Shown: positions 1-4,716, counted from the stretch's first letter. The stretch: DNA of 5,540 bases from DATMBL01 sp050735975 (GCA_050735975.1 JBOHVS010000410.1:1-5540), one strand, 5' to 3'. Numbers and translations: made by a program. The notes: generated by a model from the letters alone, not told the origin.

Positions 1-147
1 CGTCGGGGCCGGTTGCCTGCGGTGAGAATGAAGATAGTTCGTGGCCTCGTGGAGAATTACGGAGTAGGGGTTGCCGAGGTCGCTCGTCAAGTGGGAATCT
101 CTACCTCCGGGGTTTCAAAGATCCTGACGAGAACTTTGTCCATCTAG
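1..147 (+). CDS. C-terminal fragment of a transposase with a helix-turn-helix, probably REP-associated (RAYT-like)
   Basis: Partial gene: its 5' end lies outside the window and it reads in frame 1 to TAG at 145-147, giving 48 residues. The end of the peptide, from YGVGVAEVARQVG to ISTSGVSKIL, looks like a helix-turn-helix. This is the usual C-terminal element of longer REP-associated Y1 transposases that carry a DnaA- or ParB-like DNA-binding tail. The catalytic HUH/Tyr domain is not in the window, so the family call rests on the tail alone. After about base 132 another frame reads NFVHLVNSVP and stays open to TGA at 189-191. LVNSVP-type tails are what I would expect at the end of such proteins, so a late frameshift is possible. 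The next unit, IS200 TnpA, follows with almost no spacer, suggesting that one insertion interrupted or abuts the other. HTH call fairly sure; family call moderate. Confidence 0.55.
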   Translation, partial: RRGRLPAVRMKIVRGLVENYGVGVAEVARQVGISTSGVSKILTRTLSI

Positions 148-169
148 TCAACAGCGTCCCCCCTGCCGG

Positions 170-589
170 GCCCGCACGAAGAGCGACCTGAAGGTTCATC
201 TGGTATGGATTCCCAAGTATCGCAAGGCGGTGCTGACAGGGGAGATTGCGATTCGGGTGCGCGACCTTATCCGACAGATTGCGATGGAGCACGAGCTTGA
301 GATTGTCTCGGGCAAAGTCGCACGAGACCACGTTCACGTTTTCGTATCGTATCGTCCGACGCAGACGGTTAGCCAAATCATGCAGTGGCTCAAGGGAATC
401 AGCTCGCGTGTTCTGCTTCAAGAATTTCCGTATCTGAGGAAGAAGTTCTGGGGGCGCCATTTGTGGGCTCGGAGTTACCTGGCAGTCAGCTCCGGGACGA
501 TCACCGACGAAATGATCAAAGACTACATAGAGGAGCAAGAAGGCGAACAGATCGTCGACGATAGTCGATTTCCAATCGACAACTCTTAA
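170..589 (+). pseudogene. tnpA: IS200/IS605-family TnpA transposase (Y1, HUH), start codon missing
   Basis: Single-strand DNA transposase of the IS200 type. It cuts and rejoins one strand at the element ends through a 5'-phosphotyrosine. Reading from base 170 gives RTKSDLKVHLVWIPKYRKAV, the usual first strand of the fold. Next come the HUH motif in DHVHVFVS (His codons 329-331 and 335-337), the WLKG helix, and the catalytic Tyr of IKDYIEEQ (codon 524-526). It ends at TAA 587-589. Length from 170 is 139 residues, within the family's range of roughly 130-155. The frame is open back to 128 but has no ATG, GTG or TTG before GTG 230. That start would delete the first beta strand and has no good ribosome site. 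A family-like ATG-AGC-CGC-ACG start would put ATG at 167-169, where the sequence is CGG. The active-site residues are intact, so loss of function is inferred from the missing start and left end. Confidence 0.8.
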
Positions 590-591
590 AC

Positions 592-612
592 CCCTCGGCT
601 TATAGCCGAGGG
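592..612 (+). repeat. IS200 right-end hairpin
   Basis: A perfect 9-bp stem, CCCTCGGCT (592-600) with AGCCGAGGG (604-612), closes a TAT loop. It begins three bases after the TnpA stop codon and is followed by TACTTTA. Position and form fit the subterminal hairpin that TnpA binds at the right end of IS200/IS605 elements. It could also act as a transcription terminator, although only a short T run follows. Confidence 0.8.
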
Positions 613-619
613 TACTTTA

Positions 620-626
620 GTTAGAC
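620..626 (+). other. Lone attC R' half-site (GTTAGAC), left boundary of cassette A
   Basis: GTTAGAC fits the integron R' core GTTRRRY and recurs as GTTAGACGG at the attC at 2687. It lies seven bases after the IS right-end hairpin. No R'', L'' or L' partner precedes it within the window, because that space is occupied by the IS. Integrase would cut between G620 and T621. Read as a cassette boundary, it starts cassette A and gives the 135-aa gene a 48-base leader. Alternatively the G belongs to the IS end, used as a secondary G^TT integrase target. Confidence 0.55.
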
Positions 627-668
627 GGGTGACCACGATGGCAGCAACCGGTTGAAAGCGGAGGTCCC

Positions 669-1076
669 ATGGCACGTCCCCCTCGCAGAAATTCCCCTAG
701 CGCGGCGAAGCCGGTTCGACGTTCCCTAAGCCCGCGGGCGCGCAAGACCGCGCTGGCCCGCTTCACTCGGCGAGCCACAGACTTGTTCCTTGGCTACGTC
801 GCGGCCGGGCGTTCGACCTCGAAGCTCACCCGCGCCGTGCGGAAGCTCAGAGACGATATCGATTCCTGGGGTGACCGCTGGGGGCGAAAGGACATTCGCA
901 CTACCGCCGCGATGGTCAAGCAGACGGGTGATGGCGACTGGACGTGCAAGAACTGCGAGTGGATCATGGTCAGCCGGGGACGCCTCTGTTTCCTGGTTGG
1001 CTGTGACCCGGAATGGAAGCAGTGCAGCTACATCTGCATCGAATTGCCCAAGGACCCCAATTACCCCGTGAGCTGA
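669..1076 (+). CDS. Cassette A: 135-aa hypothetical protein with a Cys-rich C-terminal part
   Basis: Family not recognised. The ATG at 669 follows a strong ribosome site (GGAGG at 660-664, four bases before the start codon); the stop is TGA 1074-1076. The first 30 or so residues are very basic and rich in Pro, Arg and Ser, with no signal peptide. Residues 30-75 look helical and charged (FTRRATDLFLGYVAAGRS, then LRDDIDSWGDRW). From residue 90 a compact segment carries six Cys: C93 and C96 as CKNC, then C107, C112, C119 and C123. This spacing could suit a small zinc site or disulphides, but I know no family with this pattern. It is the only gene between the half-site at 620 and the attC at 1232, so it is the payload of that cassette. 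Strong ribosome site and cassette context make it a real gene; function unknown. Confidence 0.75.
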   Translation: MARPPRRNSPSAAKPVRRSLSPRARKTALARFTRRATDLFLGYVAAGRSTSKLTRAVRKLRDDIDSWGDRWGRKDIRTTAAMVKQTGDGDWTCKNCEWIMVSRGRLCFLVGCDPEWKQCSYICIELPKDPNYPVS

Positions 1077-1231
1077 GGGACATTAGGAAAGGCACGGAGT
1101 GAGGGGGGTCACCTCCCCCCTTCGGTCCCGCGGGGTCAATGGGGTCCATCGCCCGCTCACCCATAAGTAGTACAGAATGACGGGCAGCGTAACTGTCGGA
1201 GCTGGGCCTTAGCGCAGGAGGTTTCTGGGAA
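1077..1231. other. Non-coding part of cassette A with GC-rich hairpins
   Basis: Between the stop codon and the attC I see no convincing gene on either strand. It contains AGGGGGG (1102-1108) facing CCCCCCT (1115-1121) across a six-base loop, then the palindrome CCCGCGGG (1127-1134), then GGGGTC repeated at 1132 and 1142. The first hairpin might slow transcription or stabilise the mRNA 3' end, but no T tract follows. The remainder to 1231 is featureless to me. Confidence 0.4.
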
Positions 1232-1354
1232 CCGCCTAACCAGCGCTTGCTGCTGACGGGGCCTGAGCGCTTCGGCCGCCGCCGGATATCTTTGACGGCC
1301 TGGACGGCGGCGGCCTCAGCAGGACCCGTAGTAGAAGCGCAGGTCGTTAGGCGG
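1232..1354 (+). other. attC site 1 (cassette A / cassette B), long form of about 123 bp
   Basis: R'' CCGCCTAAC (1232-1240) and R' GTTAGGCGG (1346-1354) are perfect 9-bp complements. Inside them GCGCTT (1243-1248) pairs with AAGCGC (1335-1340), CGGG (1257-1260) with CCCG (1325-1328), and GGCCGCCGCCG (1274-1284) with CGGCGGCGGCC (1305-1315). That gives one long hairpin with internal loops, as integron integrases need in the folded bottom strand. Cleavage is predicted between G1346 and T1347. It is at the long end of known attC lengths (roughly 55-140 bp) and unusually GC-rich. Confidence 0.88.
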
Positions 1355-1379
1355 CACACGATATCAGGAGGACGGCTGG

Positions 1380-2081
1380 TTGACGGAGCAAGAGATCATC
1401 GAATCGATTGACGAGGTGTTCCAGGTATGCGCTCGGCTTGATCGGAAGGCACTCTGGAACGCGGTTGTACCGACCGACGCCAAGCTTGAACATGAACTTC
1501 CCCCTAATCACAAGCATGTGACTTATATACCGAGCTTTGAATTCTTCGAACTCGAGCAATTCATTGCGCTTGTTAATTCGTTGGTAAGCAGTTCATCAAT
1601 AAGTGAAAAAGACAAAGTCCGTCTGATGCTCACCGGCTACTGTCGAATCATGGAATCGGATCTTCCAGTTGCGATCTTGTGGAATCTACTGCGAGCGGCC
1701 TCTGGTGCTCCTGAGTCATGGACATTTACAAGGATTTCAAAAGAAGGTGACACTTTGACCTGTGAGTACCCACGCGAGAAGATCGACGAGATCTGCCGTT
1801 TGTCGAGCAAGCTCTCGATGAAGATCGGTGGAGTGCTCGATGAGCTGTGGGACCCGTATCTCCGAAACGCTGTGAGCCATTCACAGTATTTCCTGAGCGG
1901 AGACAGATTTTTACCGTCAGGCGGGCTCTCCCCTATCTCGCGGAAACAGGGAAAGGACCTAGGTACAAAGGGGCGCTCCATGACCTTTGATGAGGTAAGG
2001 GTTCTCTTTGAGCTTGCTCGAACATTCGTCGTCAGCGTGGCCGATAGATGGAGAAGGGTGTGTGATAGCCTTAATGGGTGA
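1380..2081 (+). CDS. Cassette B, gene 1: 233-aa protein with HEPN-like RNAVSH motif
   Basis: Unknown family with one informative motif. The start is TTG 1380, eight bases after AGGAGG (1366-1371); no in-frame ATG lies near that ribosome site. The stop is TGA 2079-2081. The protein looks soluble and mostly helical, with no signal peptide or membrane segment. Residues 153-171 read LDELWDPYLRNAVSHSQYF. R162 and H167 fit the R-x4-6-H motif of HEPN domains, with Asn after Arg as is common, set in a predicted helix. HEPN proteins are frequently metal-independent RNases in toxin-antitoxin, abortive-infection and CRISPR systems. A helical region at 203-229 (MTFDEVRVLFELARTFVVSV) could supply another helix of such a bundle. 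The HEPN call is inference from a short motif; the many non-enzymatic HEPN proteins are an alternative. The start lies 33 bases inside the cassette, which is typical. Confidence 0.75.
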   Translation: MTEQEIIESIDEVFQVCARLDRKALWNAVVPTDAKLEHELPPNHKHVTYIPSFEFFELEQFIALVNSLVSSSSISEKDKVRLMLTGYCRIMESDLPVAILWNLLRAASGAPESWTFTRISKEGDTLTCEYPREKIDEICRLSSKLSMKIGGVLDELWDPYLRNAVSHSQYFLSGDRFLPSGGLSPISRKQGKDLGTKGRSMTFDEVRVLFELARTFVVSVADRWRRVCDSLNG

Positions 2082-2083
2082 GG

Positions 2084-2158
2084 CGCGAACGCCAAAGACT
2101 TTTTTAAACCTCACGCGCCCTTTCGGACTGTGGCTAACAGTTGTGGTTGGTTGCCACA
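2084..2158. other. Possible degraded attC-like inverted repeat between the two cassette B genes
   Basis: Two weak readings exist. First, TGTGGC (2129-2134) pairs with GCCACA (2153-2158), continued by AAC (2136-2138) with GTT (2150-2152), leaving T2135 bulged. This resembles R''/R' boxes (GGCTAAC, GTTGCCA) with the inner stem deleted. Second, CGCGAAC (2084-2090), GCCAAAG (2091-2097), CTGTGGC (2128-2134) and GTTGTGG (2140-2146) lie in attC order, but with a mismatched stem and one spacer missing. Neither is a convincing active site. The outer ends of cassette B match each other (TTAGGC at 1347, GCCTAAC at 2642), favouring one two-gene cassette. Confidence 0.3.
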
Positions 2159-2165
2159 TGAGTAG

Positions 2166-2594
2166 ATGCGACTATACGAATTCCTCGCTGATGCCGCGTC
2201 ACGACCATATCGGGATTTGGTGCAGCACCATGTACGCCACCAGAGCAAAGCACAACTATTGGCTGCGTCCGTAGCTGAAGTCGACCTGCTGCCTCCGGAA
2301 CTTAAACCATTGGCGGAGCGCTTCATCGATTTAGTGAACGAACGCATTCTGAGGGACCAAGTATTTTGGCAGACTGTACCTTGTCAGGGCGCCGTTGATG
2401 CGATCATCTCACTCGCGAACGAACATTTTGGCATCTCGTTGCCCGTACCGGCGGACCCAAAGGCCATGTCGGGTGTAGAGCAGGAGCTTGCTTTTGGTAT
2501 TTTCCAAATAGCGACTCTCACGTTCGCCTACAATGCTGTGGATCAGAAAGCTCTTCGGGAGTTCATGGGCATAAGAAAAGGGATCTTCCGGTAA
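2166..2594 (+). CDS. Cassette B, gene 2: 142-aa hypothetical protein
   Basis: Family not recognised. The ATG at 2166 directly follows an in-frame TAG (2163-2165), so the protein cannot begin earlier. No ribosome site is visible within 15 bases upstream. Translation may be leaderless-like, coupled, or start further inside. The stop is TAA 2592-2594. The product is a small, soluble, helix-rich protein: N-terminal MRLYEFLADAASRPYRDLVQ, a segment rich in Leu and Pro (LLPPELKPLAERFIDLVNE), and a C-terminal stretch with many small and hydrophobic residues (LAFGIFQIATLTFAYNAVDQ) that is probably a buried helix rather than a membrane span. No catalytic motif is evident. It lies 84 bases downstream of the HEPN-like gene, and the pair ends in the attC at 2642. 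A partner role, for example antitoxin to the HEPN-like protein, is possible from position only. Confidence 0.65.
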   Translation: MRLYEFLADAASRPYRDLVQHHVRHQSKAQLLAASVAEVDLLPPELKPLAERFIDLVNERILRDQVFWQTVPCQGAVDAIISLANEHFGISLPVPADPKAMSGVEQELAFGIFQIATLTFAYNAVDQKALREFMGIRKGIFR

Positions 2595-2641
2595 GCCGGA
2601 GCAGTTTTACGGAAAAGGCTGCCGCAATTATCGGCACCATT

Positions 2642-2693
2642 GCCTAACCAATGGGTTGACCCCGACTGCTGCGGGTCACCCTTCGCGTTAGAC
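2642..2693 (+). other. attC site 2 (cassette B / cassette C), short canonical form
   Basis: R'' GCCTAAC (2642-2648) and R' GTTAGAC (2687-2693) flank an inner stem. GGGTTGACCC (2653-2662) pairs with GGGTCACCC (2673-2681) except for one unpaired T, the extrahelical base that orients integrase on the bottom strand. Spacers are 4 and 5 bases and the loop is 10. The predicted cut is between G2687 and T2688. R'' and R' differ at one position, as expected because TTAGAC belongs to the next cassette; it matches that cassette's own R'' GTCTAAC at 3678. Confidence 0.93.
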
Positions 2694-2718
2694 GGATAAA
2701 CTGAAGAACAACACAACG

Positions 2719-3663
2719 ATGCCAATACCAGATTATCAGGCCTGCATGCTTCCGCTGCTCCGGTTCGCATCGGATGGCAAGGAGCACCAGTTGAAAGACG
2801 CAGCCGAGGAATTGGCTAAGGAATTTAGTCTCACTGCGAAAGAGCTGCAAGAATTTTTGCCGAGCGGCCAGCAGCCCACTTTTATGAACCGCATTGGCTG
2901 GGCGAGAACATATCTGAGTAAGGCCGGATTGCTCTGCTCTCCGCGGCGTGGATACTTTCAGATCACCGAGAGAGCCCTTGATATCTTAAGGCGTGGAGTT
3001 GCGGAGTTAAACTCGAAGTACTTGGAACAGTTTCCAGAATTTCAGGAATTTCGTTCCGGGCGTAGCGAAGTTCGACGGCAGGATAGAGTTGTCACGGTGA
3101 CGGTTCCCGAGGCAACTGATATCGACCGATCCGCTGACGAGAAGGCGGTCCGTGAGTCGTTTCACATCCAAGCTCTATTGGCGCGTATCGGAGAGCAGAT
3201 GGGGTTCAGCATCTGGCTACCAAAACGCGACCGATCGGGCGTCCTCAAAGAATGGACGCCGTCTGATGCTGTCCTCCTCGACGTCCTTCCACTGAACTAC
3301 GACGAGACGACGATCAGGACTATTGAGCAGATTGACGTGATTTGGTTGAAGAGGCGAGCAATCGTCCGCGCGTTCGAAGTGGAACATACCACGGCGGTCT
3401 ATTCCGGAATCCTACGAATGGCGGACCTGCTGGCTCTGCAGCCCAACATGGACATCAGTCTTCATATCGTCGCACCGTTATCGAGACGAGAAAAGGTATT
3501 TCAGGAAATTCAAAGGCCGGTTTTTTCGCTACTCGATCGGGCTCCGTTATCTGAGTGCTGCACGTTCATATCCTATGACAACGTGGAAGAACTCTCTCGC
3601 GAGAAGCATCTCGGCTATCTGTCGGACGCTGTTCTTGATGAATTCAGTGAAGAAGCCGAGTGA
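2719..3663 (+). CDS. Cassette C: Mrr_N winged helix plus PD-(D/E)XK-like nuclease, 314 aa
   Basis: Likely a restriction-type or other defence DNA nuclease. The ATG at 2719 starts 31 bases inside the cassette without a clear ribosome site; the stop is TGA 3661-3663. Residues 3-92 have the form of the Mrr N-terminal winged helix: MLPLLRFASDGKEHQLKDAAEELAKEF, then FMNRIGWARTYLSKAGLL and GYFQITERALDIL. This module recognises DNA in Mrr-like proteins. Residues 93-140 form a charged linker. Residues 145-275 resemble a PD-(D/E)XK fold, with D206 in IDVIWL and then E220 and E222 in VRAFEVEHTTAVYSGILRM, giving D-(13)-E-x-E. The usual Lys is replaced by Glu or His here, so catalysis is not certain. IVAPLSRREKVFQEIQRPVF follows as in related sequences. 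No methyltransferase neighbours it, so it may cut modified DNA as Mrr does, or act as a lone nuclease. Domain calls are from memory of the families. Confidence 0.8.
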   Translation: MPIPDYQACMLPLLRFASDGKEHQLKDAAEELAKEFSLTAKELQEFLPSGQQPTFMNRIGWARTYLSKAGLLCSPRRGYFQITERALDILRRGVAELNSKYLEQFPEFQEFRSGRSEVRRQDRVVTVTVPEATDIDRSADEKAVRESFHIQALLARIGEQMGFSIWLPKRDRSGVLKEWTPSDAVLLDVLPLNYDETTIRTIEQIDVIWLKRRAIVRAFEVEHTTAVYSGILRMADLLALQPNMDISLHIVAPLSRREKVFQEIQRPVFSLLDRAPLSECCTFISYDNVEELSREKHLGYLSDAVLDEFSEEAE

Positions 3664-3677
3664 GTTATTTCGAAACC

Positions 3678-3749
3678 GTCTAACAATCGGCTTGAGAAGG
3701 ATCTTCGACCCGCTCGCTGCGCTCGCTGGTCTGGCCCTCTCAGTTCGTG
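3678..3749 (+). other. attC site 3 (cassette C / cassette D), apparently damaged at its 3' side
   Basis: R'' GTCTAAC (3678-3684) is intact and matches the first bases of cassette C (GTTAGAC). The inner arm CTTGAGAAGG (3691-3700) pairs with CCTCTCAG (3736-3743) with an unpaired T and A, the same pattern as the attC at 5361. After CTCTCAG the expected rest of L' (pairing GGC), a spacer and an R' box are missing. The sequence runs straight into TTCGTGAC. The only GTT (3743-3745) overlaps L', leaving no spacer. A small deletion over L'/R' is the simplest reading. The loop contains GACC/GGTC and a CGCTCG direct repeat. Confidence 0.6.
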
Positions 3750-3772
3750 ACTGCATTCCCGGGAGAAATGAC

Positions 3773-3997
3773 ATGATTTATAAACTACTCGATACCGTAG
3801 TGCTTGACCGAGACTTACCCGAGCATGGTCTTCGCAACGGAGATCTAGGGGCTGTCGTGCAGGTGTACGAGCCCGACGGCCTGGAGGTAGAGTTCGTAAC
3901 CGCATCGGGCAAAACCCAGGCGCTTGTTACTCTCAATGTCAACGACGTGCGGCCCGTTCAAGACAGCGATCTGATTGCTGTCAGGTCCGTTGCTTAA
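3773..3997 (+). CDS. Cassette D: DUF4926-type small protein, 74 aa
   Basis: Small soluble protein of the DUF4926 type; molecular role unknown to me. The ATG at 3773 is chosen because GGGAGA (3761-3766) lies six bases upstream and homologues begin at about this point. The frame is open further upstream, but that part overlaps the nuclease gene and the attC. The stop is TAA 3995-3997. The sequence reads YKLLDTVVLDRDLPEHGLRN, then GDLGAVVQVYEPDGLEVEFV and TLNVNDVRPVQDSD. This is the family's pattern: LDTVVL, a PEHGLR.GDLG turn, a VY strand, then an EVEF strand and a short tail. It looks like a small all-beta, SH3-like barrel. Proteins of this type often sit alone or next to toxin-antitoxin genes in variable regions; that is context only. 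Ribosome site and cassette position support a real gene. Confidence 0.8.
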   Translation: MIYKLLDTVVLDRDLPEHGLRNGDLGAVVQVYEPDGLEVEFVTASGKTQALVTLNVNDVRPVQDSDLIAVRSVA

Positions 3998-4025
3998 GCC
4001 GTGTTGCATCGGTGCGTGGAGGATC

Positions 4026-4139
4026 GGATAACATCTGGCTTCAGGTAGACCGCCGGGAGGCAGCAGCTTTGTGACGGGTCGTCGATGTTTTATGGATTTC
4101 AGTGCTATCCGCCGGCGACCACTGAGCCAAACGTTCGCA
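4026..4139 (+). other. attC site 4 (cassette D / cassette E), about 114 bp
   Basis: R'' GGATAAC (4026-4032) is followed after four bases by GGCTTCAG (4037-4044). This pairs with CTGAGCC (4122-4128) with one unpaired T. After a four-base spacer comes R' GTTCGCA (4133-4139). The GTT core is intact; the outer R' bases differ from R'' because they belong to cassette E. Those bases, TTCGCAA, are the exact complement of cassette E's own R'' TTGCGAAC (4624-4631), which supports the call. The long inner region 4045-4121 has only partial pairing. The predicted cut is between G4133 and T4134. Confidence 0.75.
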
Positions 4140-4157
4140 ACAGAGAGGAGAGACCCT

Positions 4158-4622
4158 ATGAAGGTATTCATTGCCTGTTTAGCTCTCCTCGTACTCTTGG
4201 CCACTAGCGCTATTGCCCAGCCAGTACCTACCTCCGTCGAGCAGAGAATACGGCAAATCTACGCGCAGAAGTATCCGGACAATTTCTCAATGCAGAAGAC
4301 CCTCATCGAGGATCAGCTTGAATCGTATCGTTACATCCAGCGTTGGATCTCCGAGTCCGGAGTCCCACAAGATGTATTCAATAAGGTGAAGGAGACTTAC
4401 GACCAAAAGTATCCAGACAATTATTCGATGCAGAAAACGCTGGTTCAGGATCAATGCGAGTCATATCGCTTCCTGCAGTCTTACACGTCTGTCCCTGGTG
4501 TGCCGAACACTGTGTTGGCGAATCTGAAGCAGAAGTACGCGCAGAAATACCCATATAATTTCTCAATGCAGAAGACATTGATTCAGGACCAAGTTAAGTC
4601 ATACCTGGAACTCCAGAGATAA
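4158..4622 (+). CDS. Cassette E: exported 154-aa protein with three 46-residue-spaced repeats
   Basis: Exported protein of unknown function. The ATG at 4158 follows AGAGGAGAGA (4143-4152). An in-frame GTG at 4071 is rejected because it would bury the signal peptide and start inside the attC. Residues 1-20 (MKVFIACLALLVLLATSAIA) form a classical signal peptide with likely cleavage after AIA, before QPVP, so it is periplasmic or secreted. The mature part has three copies of a 27-residue unit beginning at Y35, Y81 and Y127, exactly 46 residues apart: YxQKYPxNxSMQKTL then xxDQxxSYxxxQ. Linkers of 19 residues resemble each other less. SMQKTL is invariant. The unit looks helical (two short helices after a KYP turn). 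A single Cys at 100 lies in the mature part. It lies alone in its cassette. No enzyme motif is visible; a binding or scaffold role is guesswork. Confidence 0.85.
   Translation: MKVFIACLALLVLLATSAIAQPVPTSVEQRIRQIYAQKYPDNFSMQKTLIEDQLESYRYIQRWISESGVPQDVFNKVKETYDQKYPDNYSMQKTLVQDQCESYRFLQSYTSVPGVPNTVLANLKQKYAQKYPYNFSMQKTLIQDQVKSYLELQR
4260..4616 (+). repeat. Three coding repeats with 138-bp period
   Basis: Units at 4260-4340, 4398-4478 and 4536-4616 encode the three copies of the 27-residue motif. Units 1 and 3 share long identical tracts (TACGCGCAGAA; AATTTCTCAATGCAGAAGAC), whereas unit 2 differs mostly at third positions. The protein motif is better kept than the DNA, so this is an older internal duplication under protein-level selection rather than a fresh tandem copy. 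Confidence 0.85.
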
Positions 4623-4623
4623 A

Positions 4624-4682
4624 TTGCGAACTATGCCTTGCACCGGATCTCGTAAACTCGGCCGGTGAAGGCCACGTTAGCC
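4624..4682 (+). other. attC site 5 (cassette E / cassette F)
   Basis: R'' TTGCGAAC (4624-4631) and R' GTTAGCC (4676-4682) flank an excellent inner stem. GCCTTGCACCGG (4635-4646) pairs with CCGGTGAAGGC (4662-4672), leaving one unpaired G at 4640. Spacers are three bases on each side and the loop is 15. The site begins two bases after the preceding stop codon. The predicted cut is between G4676 and T4677. R'' is the exact complement of the GTTCGCAA at the left end of cassette E, which confirms that cassette's limits. Confidence 0.9.
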
Positions 4683-4716
4683 CGCAGCCCTGCTAACTTT
4701 CAATAATCTTTCTGAT

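Larger units (their letters stand above)
168..619 (+). mobile_element. IS200-type element, right end present, left end not recognisable
   Basis: The element comprises the tnpA remnant and the subterminal right-end hairpin, followed by GTACTTTA. IS200-type elements have no terminal inverted repeats and make no target duplication; their ends are imperfect hairpins read as single strands. No matching left-end hairpin is visible between the transposase tail and the TnpA coding sequence, so the left side looks truncated and the element is probably immobile by itself. The right boundary is drawn just before the GTTAGAC box at 620. That boundary is inferred, since the exact cleavage site cannot be read from one copy. 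No tnpB or RNA-guide gene accompanies it. Confidence 0.65.

Noticed and set aside
1102..1121. G6/C6 hairpin as a rho-independent terminator
   Set aside because: No T tract follows; TTCGG comes next. It is noted only as a hairpin.
2008..2274. 88-aa open frame spanning the end of the HEPN-like gene and the start of the next gene
   Set aside because: It overlaps both better-supported genes in another frame and has no ribosome site or familiar pattern.
970..2347. Several minus-strand open frames of 66-152 codons
   Set aside because: They are antisense to the cassette genes or attC, Arg/Ser/Pro-rich as expected for shadow frames, and lack ribosome sites.
3575..3772. Upstream extension of the DUF4926 frame starting within the nuclease gene
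   Set aside because: It overlaps the 3' end of the nuclease and the attC, has no family resemblance, and ATG 3773 has its own ribosome site.
4071..4157. In-frame N-terminal extension of the repeat protein starting at GTG 4071
   Set aside because: It lies inside the attC hairpin, would place 29 polar residues before the signal peptide, and ATG 4158 has a good ribosome site.
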